Assembly: GCA_013396525.1 (NCBI GenBank)
Contig: VWYX01000396.1
Coordinates: 434,001 to 498,000, forward strand
Origin: Chaetorhynchus papuensis
Taxonomy: Eukaryota > Chordata > Aves > Passeriformes > Rhipiduridae
DNA: 64,000 nt
Direction: 5' to 3'
Within the stretch, counting starts at the first letter, position 1. Each line of letters opens with the position of its first letter. The notes below the pieces were generated by a model. That model made no database searches. It had not been told where the DNA came from and saw nothing but the letters and a program-made list of their open reading frames with translations. Below, in pieces: positions 26,001 through 38,000 of this stretch. A program made the translations under genes and the position numbers.

Positions 26001-29000
26001 TGTTTGTCCTCTGGCCCACAACATCTCATCTAAACCCAAGGATTTACTTCACTGTTCTCCTTCTGAATCCTCTTTGGTCTCCTTTATTCTGCTGTATTGT
26101 AAATACACTGACATGCTACTCATCACTCACACTCAGGAACCCCAACTGTTCTCCTTCTCCAGTTCCACAGCACCCTGCTTTTCTGTTCAAGTTTCACAGT
26201 TTTTTAGCTACACAAAAAACTTAACTGTCACCTTGTTGTTTCTTGTCCAAGAAAGGAAAGGTCTTGTTTTGTTATTGGCTTCAGCAGTGAAGATTAAGGC
26301 ATACAACTTCCAGCATCCTCCTGTTGCTCTGGACTCATCCTAAATCCAGAATGATTGCATTTAATGTTTTTTCATAGAATGTCAGTCTTGTGCTTGTACA
26401 TATTCTGTGTTAAGAGGCAATATGCATAGCTGGAAGCCTTTGAAATAAAAACAAAAAAACAAAACAAAGCAAATGTTTGCCTTATCAATCTTGCAAAACT
26501 CAAGGCCTAGAGTATTTTTTTTCAATTAGTTCAGTGTTTTCCCCAAACAGTTCTGGTGCCTCTCTCAGACAATGTACCCATGAAGCTCCCTTCTTCTGTG
26601 GTTTTCCTGCAGGTCTTCTCCCAGATACAGGGTACACAAGAAAGGTTCTGGTACCTGCTAGACTATACTCCTGCCTCCACACTCCTTATTTCAAGTAAAA
26701 GATCCTCCTCCTCATGCTCCTAACTCACCAAAAAAGTGAAGCTGCCCTTGTGTCTTGCAAGGCTTCCTCCAAATTCTCTGTCTCATCACACCTTGACTGC
26801 TCCAGGAGCTTTATTTGTATTCACTCATTTGGACCATAACTTTAATCTCTTGCATCCTGTGCTAATAATAATCTTTTATTTTCAGGTTGTTACCACTGGA
26901 AACCCTGTCCTAGATTATGAAACAATGCCAAAGAGCTTTGATTTGCAGATTTTTGTTGAAGATACAAATGGAAGGACTGACCTTAACATACTGACTATTC
27001 AAGTAACAGATAAAAATGAACATCCTGTATTTCGAGGAAATATGGCAATTCAAAGTAAGATAATAGTAGAATTTGAAAAGAACAATACCTGAGAAGATGA
27101 CATCGACATCAGCTTAAAAAAAAATTGAGTTCATACAGTGCCTATAGCTAAAGTAGTCTAAGCATTTTCCTTTAGGAAAACAAGAGAGGAACAGGGCACT
27201 GTTTTTATCAGAGCTTTGCTTACACCAAGAGTTGGTATGCTTCATCTCTGGAAATGTCCTTTTATTTTTCTTGAAATTTTGTTTAAAAATTATTTGGCCA
27301 TTTTGAAGCACCTGAAGAATTAAAAGAAAAAAATTATACCAATAAATACATACGTGGAGAAGCAAGATAAATTTCAACAAGTGTATATTGTATGTGCAAG
27401 ATTTTCTGCGGGAAAACCATAAAAACATTGCTTTGCAGATGTTTTATATCTGCATATTGCATTTGCACCTTCACATGAGAAATTAAGTGGAAAATTAGTC
27501 TTAAGAGTGAGACCTCAGAGACTGTGATCCGTGGTGGTGCAAATGGAAAGAAGTAGAGAGTTTTTTCTCCTGCATGGGGCAGTTGATGTTAACTGAGTGT
27601 GCTTTTAGAGCAGGGGCAAAGATGCAATGGGAGGAACGTGCAGTAGCCTTAGGAATGAGGCAGGAGAGCCTGGGCTGCAGCTGTGGCTGGGGCACGCTTT
27701 GCACCTGATGCTGCGAGGTCATCCCCTGATGCGAGTGACGTTGCCATTAATAGAAAGGATAGGAAAGAACTGTTACTCTCTGAGAGATCTTATTTTGCTT
27801 ATTTACTAATGAAGAAGACCTGCAAAAATTGTACCAGATGCAACAGAATATAATGATTTATTTATTATATGTTCACACGCAGACAGAACAGTTCAGTTTA
27901 TTCCATAAAGTACTGAAGCCCGTTTGAAGACTGGCTGTCCTAACAAGACTGTGTGGCCATCGTACTTCAATAAGCAGTTTTAAAAAATCTGAAAATACTT
28001 AACTGGGCAGGTGGAAGGTATTCAGAGCTGGCTGCTGACCCCCCAAGTCTGGACTGACTACACTGGAGCAGTGCAGCACAGCTGCAGCCTGACTTTTGCC
28101 TGCTGCACAGGGGTGGGTTCAGAGCCTGCTCACACTCAGCCCTCCTCACTGATGCCTCCCGAGCACGCTGACATCCCTGATTCCATACAATACTTAGTTT
28201 GTAAAGCAAATTAGCTTCCCCCAGGGAAGAGGCTGTGTCATCTTCTCCCTATAGCTGGTGTCTTGCATATAATGGGTGCCACTGGAATCTAATAATAATT
28301 AAATGTGACACTTCAGGGGATCGACACAGCATGAAACACACTACGTGGGAGCTTGTTACAAATAAATGCATCAGCTTAACTCTCAGCTAGAGCTGCCATA
28401 AATTGGTGAGCACAGATGTCTGATCTGTCTAACTGTGTGGCTTTAGTTAACAGTACCAGCCACAATTAGACACTAATTGCACATTCACTGTTTATGGAAA
28501 AGCATCTCCCTCTCATTAAACTTTATATTCATATTGTTGTCCTCTGGGAACAACTCATTACGCTGCTCTGGGATTCCCACTGCTCTGATGAGAAGCAGCA
28601 GTCAGTAGGGGTCACAGTGGAAATTAATAGTCCAGAAAGAGCAGATCCAGCAGACACAAAAGGGCATAAAGCAAATAATGTGATCTAAAGATCTGTTGTC
28701 CTATTAATTGCTCTGCCCAAGGAGAGATAAGCCTGTTGCCAGTGATCCAGTTGTGAGAATCCCTGGCGTGGAAAGAAATGTACCTTGCACTGAATTATCA
28801 CCCTTAGTAAAGCAAACATTTAAGTCAGTGCAGACCATCCACTACTTATTTGCCTCACAGGTGTAAAGCAAATGCAGAAATGAAGAGGAAAGGCTCTGAG
28901 CTCTCCTGGCAGGGCACAGGATGTGGACAGGAAGGGGATGGTGATGAGGACCTAGGACAGGACTGTGTTCTCCCCATCTGCACAGTAAAAAACCCCACAG

Positions 29001-32000
29001 ATGTAGCTCAAATGCATAATTTTACTCCATAACCTGTGAACAGCCCAAGGGAAAGATCAGTCTTTCCCTTGAAGGGAAAATTCATATTGAAACTTGCAGT
29101 GATGGTTGACTGTTTACAGATATGTAATTGGTTTCTTTTTATCTTTTGAGTATTTGTGATCTTTGTGATGATTTTGGAATTACACTTGTGAAGTGAGAAG
29201 ATGCAGCAGGCAGTAATATGTCCTGACAGCTTCAGTGCATCAGTCTCTTTGCTGCTGTGTCCTTTGCTTTTACCCAGATAACACTGAGTACATTTATATC
29301 CGTGCAGCTGTGACGATCTATATGTTGGAAGGGACACCTCCACAGCGCATTTACCAAGCTGATGCAGCTGATCCTGAAAATGCAAAACTCAAAGTAAGTT
29401 GTATTAAACAAAAATCACCAGAGATGATATAATCCACTGTATCTGAAATGTGAATTACCATTATCTTTCAACAACTTCCTTCCTTATCAGAAACACAGGA
29501 GAAGGTTTAATCTGGAAAAAAAGAAGCATTCTTAATACTAAACTTAGAAAAATGAGCCTCAATGTTTGAACACAAACTACATTTTAAGTTCTCAGCCTTC
29601 CAAAATTAATGGATATTGAAGGCAGATTTTGATATAGTTTATCAGAGAGACAGTAGAAATTGTGAATTTAAAATTAAAAAAAAAGCTTGTAAAATGTTTC
29701 TTGTAGATGAGACTGACTAAAAGTAAATAAACTTTTTAACCTTCTGTATCACAATGTAAATTCTTTTAAATGAGACAATAAAGAAATCACTTACAAGGCA
29801 AACAAATCTCAGGTTTTTGACAATCCCAGGACAAACTGTGACCTTCAGTTGTGAAAATGTGTTGGCTGATCTAAAAATACTCTTGTTACTCAGAAAAACT
29901 TCTGGAAAGTGATAAGTTGGTAGTTGGGGAAAAGTAAGTGCACTTACCTAAGGATTATGCTGTATCTTTGCTTTATTGACTTTGGCTTTATAAAATACAG
30001 CACATTCAAGAACTGAACCCGAAGATGGTATTTCAATATTTAGTGTTATTCAAGAGAGCAATTAGCTTGAAGTCTGTCCTCAGTATTTGCCCAGTCAAAT
30101 TGTGCTGGTGAGGAGTAAAGCAAAGCTGTGGGGGTTTAGTTCTGCTTTGTGTTCAAAAGCAATGGCAGTGAGTTCCATCTGCCTTCTAACCCCTAAAACA
30201 TCTGAGGCATAAGAAGCTGCAAATAAAGAAATGCTCTTAAGTCCTTGGGCAGGTCTGCTCAGTGGCTTTTGCAGGTTATTTGCATGGTGCATGGCTCTCT
30301 GTTGTTGCGTACTTCAGACTTTATGTGTCTTATTAACACCTGCACTAGTAAAGGAAATGTCCTTGAGGGCTTATTGGCGCTGCCTTGGCATGAGAAAGAT
30401 AGAGGGGAGAATGTGGTGGGTGTGTAGTAGCTACCTCGTGGCCACAGGGAGCACAGTGCTGCATTTTTCACTACTGTGTGCAGTGTTGGGGTGCTCTGCT
30501 CCCTGCAACACCTCTGCCCTGGTGTGGTACCTCTCCGTGTTGTGCAATGCACAAAGTGGCTGCTGCTGTGACCCACCTCTTTTAGCACTGGGCTGTTGTG
30601 AACACCCTTCAGCCTTACACCCTCATGTACTCTGTGAAAGTCTACTCTCCCCTCATTGCCCTCTTCCATCGTCTGGACTCCCAAACTTCATTGCCTCCTC
30701 CACAGCTCTCATGTCGCCCCAAATCCAGCCTTGCCCCTTCTCGCACTTCTCCTTTGTGCATGCAGGCCACTGCCCCACAAAGCTGATTTTTGCCTGCTGG
30801 CTGCCCTCTCTGGGAAATTCTCATTGCAGACCTATGAGTCCATAGAGGTAGAAAACAAAGTAGCTGATGTAGCTCAATGCCTGTGACTCTCCATGGGCTG
30901 AAAGCAAAGCACTTATGACCAAGGAGTGGTGATCAGGTGTGCTGGCACCTGTGTGTCAGTGTTTCATTACGCAGTTTGGGGCAAATGCTGCACTGTAACC
31001 TGGCCTGTTCTACAAGGCAAGGAATGAGTGGAGGGGGTGTTTTAAGATAAAAAGACTAATTCCTTGCTCTCTTCTTTTCAGTATTCACTGCTCCCTGCGA
31101 CAGTACCATTCTTGATCAAGGAAAGTGGAGCCATTTTTTCCACAAAAAAAATTGATTATGAGAAAGACCCACATTGGTGAGAACGTATTTTATGCTCGTG
31201 GCCTATTAGCTTGTAGTATTCAGAGAAATATTTTCTGACATACATGGAATTATTCTTGTTCTGTTTTTCTTATTTTACAGTTACTTTTTAAATGTAACAG
31301 TGACAGATCCAGACGGACTCAACTCAACTAAAACAGTGAATATAAATATAATTAATGTGAATGATGAAGGGCCTTACTTTACCATGTGAGTAAAAATTTT
31401 CCATTGCACTCAAAATGTAGGTGTTTTCTCAGGCTTATAGCTTTAGCAGCAATGGGAGGGTTTGACATAAGGGCAAATAATTGTGGCAACAAAATTCTAC
31501 TGAAAAAAGTATTTTAATATTTCTATGATTCCTATTCTTATACTGGAAAGCTTTGTCCTAATGTCCCCTCATTAATTATTATTTGTATTCTTAATAGTTT
31601 AAAGAGGCTCTGCCTTCATGCTAAGAACAGCCAAACAATCTTGTTTTACTTGTTAGCATTTACAGAGGTTAAAGTTATGCAAAGATCTGTGGACAAGTTC
31701 AGACAAGGAGATTAATTTCACCCAGTGTGAATACAATCATATAGAGTTTGCTCCTTATGCAGGTGTGCATTTCACCATAATGGTGTTTATTCATGCAGAA
31801 ATGTCTAGACATAAAAAGTCTCCCTTTTGATCAGTCTTCTTCCCAGACACACTTGTGAACAATCCTGGTGATCTTTGAAACACTGTTGTCCCATACTGTG
31901 TCATAAGCAGGAAACTGTGTCATAACATACAAGTCAGAAACAGCTTTTGAAGAATAAGGGAGTCAGGATATATTGAAAATTTGGAAAAATGGGAATGACT

Positions 32001-35000
32001 ATGCATGTGCTATGAGCAGGCTGTTTTGCAGTGGAAAGAAAGCACAATGGATGGTAGTTTCTGAAGCAGGAGCGTGACAATTATTACAGTTGATCTGATC
32101 TGTTGTTGATTTATCTTTGTCACTTGCATGAGACACTGATGGGTTTCAAGGCACTGTCATGATGTCTCCTGATTGTGAGACTCTACAAGGTCCCTGCTGA
32201 GAATATTTAAGATGGCTCCTCTCGTGCCATCTCTGCACAAGTGAATACAAGGTAGCACCTGGGGCCACACCAGGAGGTTCCAGCCACTTGTTTGGAACAA
32301 TCTTCTGTGTGTTTTCTCGAGCCAGAGCAATTCATGGCTCCTGGGCTGAGGCCAAGGATCTGGACATTGATGGATAAAGGGGCGAAGAATCTGAAGAAAC
32401 AAAGGAATTAAATGTTAGAAATAGGCATGAATTGTTGTTATTGTTGCTGTTGTTGTTGCTACCTATTTAATACTTGAACCTCATGCCTGCAATAAACAAT
32501 AACATTAACGGCTCATTCCATGTTACTGTACTTCTGCAAGCAGGAGGAATCTTCTTCCCAGTGCCAACATCTTCACATTGTGTTCTAGACTGATTATTCC
32601 CTCCTAATGTTGCCATTTCTGTGTATTTATCCTTGTGTCTGGAATGCTAAAAGAGCTCTTTTAAATGTTTATCTACTTGTTTGAATCAGTGAAATCTGCA
32701 ATGACTTGAGAATCTGTAACACATAAGTTCTAAGACTCATGTGGCACAAATAGAGTTTGGTATTTGTTTGAATCTTCTCCCTTTTAGATTGACATTACTG
32801 ACCAGACAGAGCAGTTCACTTTGTAAAGAACTTTAGATTAAATTGCACTTCATGATCTATCCTTAATGTGCACATGTATGGCCTGTCCCCTGCTACAATG
32901 TGAGCTGCATGCTGGGGCTAAGTACTTCCTGACACTGTAATAGTTAGTGCTGGTATGGGAGCTGGGGAAACTTGACGAGTTAGCAAACCTCCTTTATTTT
33001 ACCCCGATCATAGATGTCAAGAATAGAGTTTCAAAGGGTTTATTTAATTGTTCCCATAGTATATGCAAGCACATCTGGTTTTGGTGTTCACAACACTGTA
33101 TTGGCATTCAGCCTTTTGAAATTGTGGCTGTTAAAATCAATGGAAAACCTGTGGAGTCAGGAAAACAAAGGAGAAGACAAGAAAACAAACATACGCTTCC
33201 TTTGCAATTACATTGCAGTGACTAAAAGGTCTGCTTGAACCATCCAGTGAAAAGCCACTGGCAGGTGGCAGACAGATGGACAACATGACACATCCCAGAT
33301 GTAGCTGTGTGGGAAGTGGCCCTTAGCTCCTCCCCAGCTGCACTGATGCTTTGTGCTAAGGGGATGGGCTCAGTAATGTCCCACTTCTTCCCAAAAAGTC
33401 TAGTGGGGATGGGATAACAACCAGTGCAGGGTGCAGAAGGGTTGGTAGGGCTGTGAGGGTGGAGCTGTGGTGAGTTTGCTGTTCATAGAGAAGTTGGAGT
33501 TGGGGTTCCAGTGCGCCTAGGGAGTTACCTACTTTGGGCCAAAACCAGTTAGAGCTGTGGGAGTGAGTGAGAGCTGTTTCTTTTTGCATGGCTCAGGAAG
33601 CAACCGGAGAACAAGGAAGGAAGAGATCCAATGCCAAGACTGAGATAGAAAGTTTGTAAATACACTGACACAACAGGCTTCATAAACTTCTTGTTTTCTT
33701 CTGGCTGTGAGTTAGGTGTTTTTACTGGGAACACCCTATGTGATTTCTCTCCTGTGTGCTTGCCTCTTTTCATATGATCCAACAGAATGACTGAAGATAG
33801 TGTGTCTTCTTAACCGTTTTAAAAATTGCAAGTGGAGGCCTTGAGGCATGGCATCTTCTGTTCTGTCTCTGCAATTCTCTGCTCCAATTGCTAAGTGTCC
33901 TTTGATGTGTGTCTTCTGAGAACAACAAAGGACTCGTTTTCCTGTACTGGGAACTACAGACCAGTCAATTACCTAAGTGGCAGCATAGGATGTTTAAAAA
34001 GTGCAAAAAGAATGTAGTCTTGAAACACACTTCTAATGCTTTTTTGAAGTCCTGAGGACCTTCAACTCCCTTTAAGTTCTAGAATCAGAAGATGTGCGTG
34101 TGTTCATGTGGGTTTCAGTAATATAAACCAGTCTTCTGAAATTCCTTGCACCATTTTTGTGTTCCTGGCCCATGTCTCTTTTTGCATGTGGTAAGAGAAC
34201 TGTAATTGTCCACCTGAGTACCCATGTGAACATCAAACTGCAACCACTGTAAGCAATCCTGCACAATTGCCTGCCAGACCATATCTGACCTATAAAACTC
34301 AATTCATGGGAAATTTGGGAGCACTGGCATACCAAACAGCAGCAGCAGAGAACCATTTTCCCAAAGCGAATTCATCAGACAGACAGATGCTGCTGGGAGT
34401 TTGAGGCACATTCATCTGCTGGGCACCCAGAAGAGTGCTCCTTCCTGCCTTCGCCTACTGCAGGGGCAACTCAGCTTTTCTGTAATACTGTTGCCCCCCA
34501 GAAGGCTCCAGCATTCATTCCAAAAGATGGTTAACTACATTACTTGTTGTACTTTTGCTTTTCTCTTGCAAAATGAAGTAATTAAAGCAAATGGCTTTAT
34601 GAGCTGGCAGCTCTCTAGGGAGATGGATGGCATGACTTAACAGCCCCTTACCTCTTCACCTTCCATGGTTCTGTGAAAGTCAAATTGCTTTTACTGTGGA
34701 AAAGTTGCAAGGAAAGAACACTTACTTGTGTGTCTGTGTCATGCCTTATGAACACATGCCAGTTCAGCTACTGCTACATGCCCAGCTGGCAGAACCAATC
34801 ACTGGGATATTTATCCAGACATGCAAATAGCCATCTCTGAGCCCAGCATGGCCATGGCTCTGCTGCCACAATTGGCTGCTCAGCTAAATCTGTAATCAGC
34901 TGCCCTTGCAAACAAGATGAAGCTTTACTGAATTTTATCTTGTAGAAAACAAACAATCTACAGGATTCCAGAGGAGCAAAACCCGGGCACCATTGTTGCC

Positions 35001-38000
35001 AATATAACAGCTAAAGATCCTGATGATGAAGGCTCTCCCAGCAGACTTTTCTACAGCATCCAGTCATCTGACAGATATTTCTCCATAAATCCAGGTAAGA
35101 CAAAGAAAAATGTGACTTCTGACATCTGAAAAAAAAAAAAAAAGACTGTCTACTTTGGAGAAATTATTTTTGCCTTAGTTTTAAATAGACTTACTTTATT
35201 TTGTGGGTCCCTATAGCAAAAAGGAATGCTCAGTCACTTATTAGGGTCAAATTCTTTGGTCAGTTGACCAAGACTTGGCAAGATATCTTGAAGAAAGTAG
35301 ATCAAAGGTGACTTCTTGACAAATATTGACTTGGGGCTGGAGGGTGATGGTTTCTTGGTCAGAAGTAAGACTGCTGACTTCTTTCTAATGTTTGAGGACT
35401 GTAGTGACCCTTCTAGGGCTCCTGAAACAGCTGCAGGTAGTTAGACCATAATGTCCTCCCTCCTGTCTGAAATCCTCTCTAGCACTGAGGTGCACAGCAA
35501 ATCTACACCTCAGGTTCATTGCTCTGTTCACGACCCTCCTTAGGCAAGACCATCCAAAAGAAGCCTCTTTCTCACGGTGATCCTGTCTTCCTCATACTCT
35601 CTAGGGTCTGTACATCTGTTCCCCAGAGGTTTTTGCTCTAGAGCTGGCATTCAGTGACGGCTTTGCTCCTTGTCTGCTATTGCTTTAGGACTGCTTATCA
35701 CCGTTGTAAGAAGTGCCACAAAACACAGTGCTGTGGGGGACCGGGATGATCCTTAAATGCCTTGAATTCCCTATGCCCTTTGGCATTGTATTGCCACCTT
35801 CCTCCTCAATTACACTCCAAAAGGCAGAGGATATATGCACTGTTCTTTTAACTCCTTTGTGCTCTGGGAATAATACTTGTACTGTGCCATAAAAACCTTC
35901 TCTTTTTGAACAGAGGCTAACAGAAGTGAAAAAAATGTATTAAGGGAGTGGCTGACCACTTGGCACAATCTGTGACAGCTAAGAGCAGCTCTGTTGATGT
36001 ATGAGTAGATTTGGAGGTGCTGAAGGATGCTTAAATGATAACAGTGGAAAGTGAAGCTGTCTTACTAGCTAGGCAGCAAGGACAGGCATTAGCAGTTCAT
36101 TGTCCTTGTTGCTCTGTGAAGGCACTCGACTCTGGCTTGCACTAGAAGCTTGAGAGTAAGGGGAGCTTAAATGCTTTACAAACCCTCTGCTGAGGCCTCC
36201 TAAGGTGTATTTTTGAGCAATGGTATCTAGCCATTAATTTAACCCAGAAGGTTCAGAGCGGTTTTGTATCACTTTAAAAAAATTACTAAGCCAGGCATGA
36301 TTTGCACACAAGAGAAGACTTTTTATTCTTCTACTTGTCTGTTGAGCTGCCCTGTCCTCTTGCACATGCACCGTGACCGTTTGTTCCTTCCCCCCATGGT
36401 GAATATCTGACTTGTGGCTGTTCCCTGACAGCAACTGGAGTGCTGCAGGTGACTGGGAGAATTGACCGGGATGCGCTTCCACTCCGGCTCCATCCCAACA
36501 TCTCACTGAGAGTGCAGGTGGAGGACATCCCCAGCAGTGGCCGTGGCAGTGAAATGGAGATCACAGTCATTGTTGATGATATCAATGACAACCCACCAGA
36601 ATGCAATCCTTCTGCCTTCAGGTACGGAGCCTCCTCCTTGCCTTGGCGCTGCCTTGCTGCCCCAGACCAGTGTGCAGATGGACATTTATTGTTAGCCTGC
36701 CCATTCTGTGGGGCTGTTGTCCATCACGACATAGGGGTCAGATTCTGGGCTGCTTCCTCCATTGTTGCACATTTAGATTTAGGATTTCACTTAGAAAATA
36801 AATCGATGTTTTGGCCTGTGATATATGAAGAGTTCAAAAGGAGAAGTCTAAGTTGCTTTGATGGGAAATGTGTTTGTTTTAAACAGGAAAGAAGCAAATG
36901 AAAATACGGCTCCTGGGACATTTGTTGATCTCAGAAATTACTGTAAAGATATTGATGTTGATCCATCAAACAACCAATTTAGTTTCACTGGATTATCTGG
37001 TTTTGGAAGCAATAACTTTGCTCTGGAGTCCACTGTGTCTGGAAGACTTGTGGTCAGTCATTTGTGGATTTATGTTAGATTACCCCATTACAAAAGTCAA
37101 GTTATGAAATATTATAAGGGTTTTTTTAATTCATTGTACAAGAAAATAAGAATTACTGTAATAATTTCACTGTAGGTATGATGTGGAGAATGACTGTTTT
37201 TACTGGTCATGAACTATATACTCCTTGATAGGATGCCTTCTAAGGATTCTACAGAATTTAGTGAACAGAGACTGTTTTCTCCAGTTTTAAATAAATGTGC
37301 TAGATATGATTGAAAAAAATATTCTTTTTTAGGGAGTGTGAAGCACCAACTTTGATATGGATAAACAGAGAAATTTGATGCCGTTTCATACCCATTTACT
37401 CATGACAGACTGTGGAAGATCCTTGCTGTTCAGCACGAAGAATTTAAATACTTGAGAAATCTCACACTCAGTAACTCAGTAATTGGTCAGAATTGTAAAA
37501 CCACTTTGAGTGGCAAATTTTCACGAAAGTGTGGTGGGATTTGCACTTCTGTGATTTTGCATGTCAAAATATGAATTCCTTATGCTGATAGCTGCTGGCA
37601 AACTTGTATTGGCCAGAACCCCACCAGTTCCTGGACATGTGCAATGGTGGTTGTTTTGTTGCTTTAAAAAGAACTGTGGGCAACTGCAGAAAAAGGGAAA
37701 CAACAAAAAATAGGCATTCTGTCTAAAAGACAAGAGTGCTACAGGAGCAGTAAAATGGTTTTGTATGGTTTACTTTAATTTTGGATCTGAGGTTTCCTTG
37801 TCAATAAGCACTGCCCTTAGCTGCTTCATCTGCCAACATAAAAAGCATTTTCCTTGCTCCACAGGATATGACTGTTGTCAATCAAGCCTTTGATTGCTGT
37901 GTATGTACAATGTACAGACTACATGAAGTAACCTGTTCCTCCAGGAATTTCCCTGCAGAGACAACCAGCAGTGGATGCCTACATATTAGTCCTGCTGCCC

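Noticed and set aside
30231..30845. 204-codon open frame on the + strand in CDHR3 intron 4
   Set aside because: Cys/Leu/Pro-rich, low-complexity translation from pyrimidine-rich intronic DNA. It lies inside a well-defined intron and shows no domain or family resemblance.
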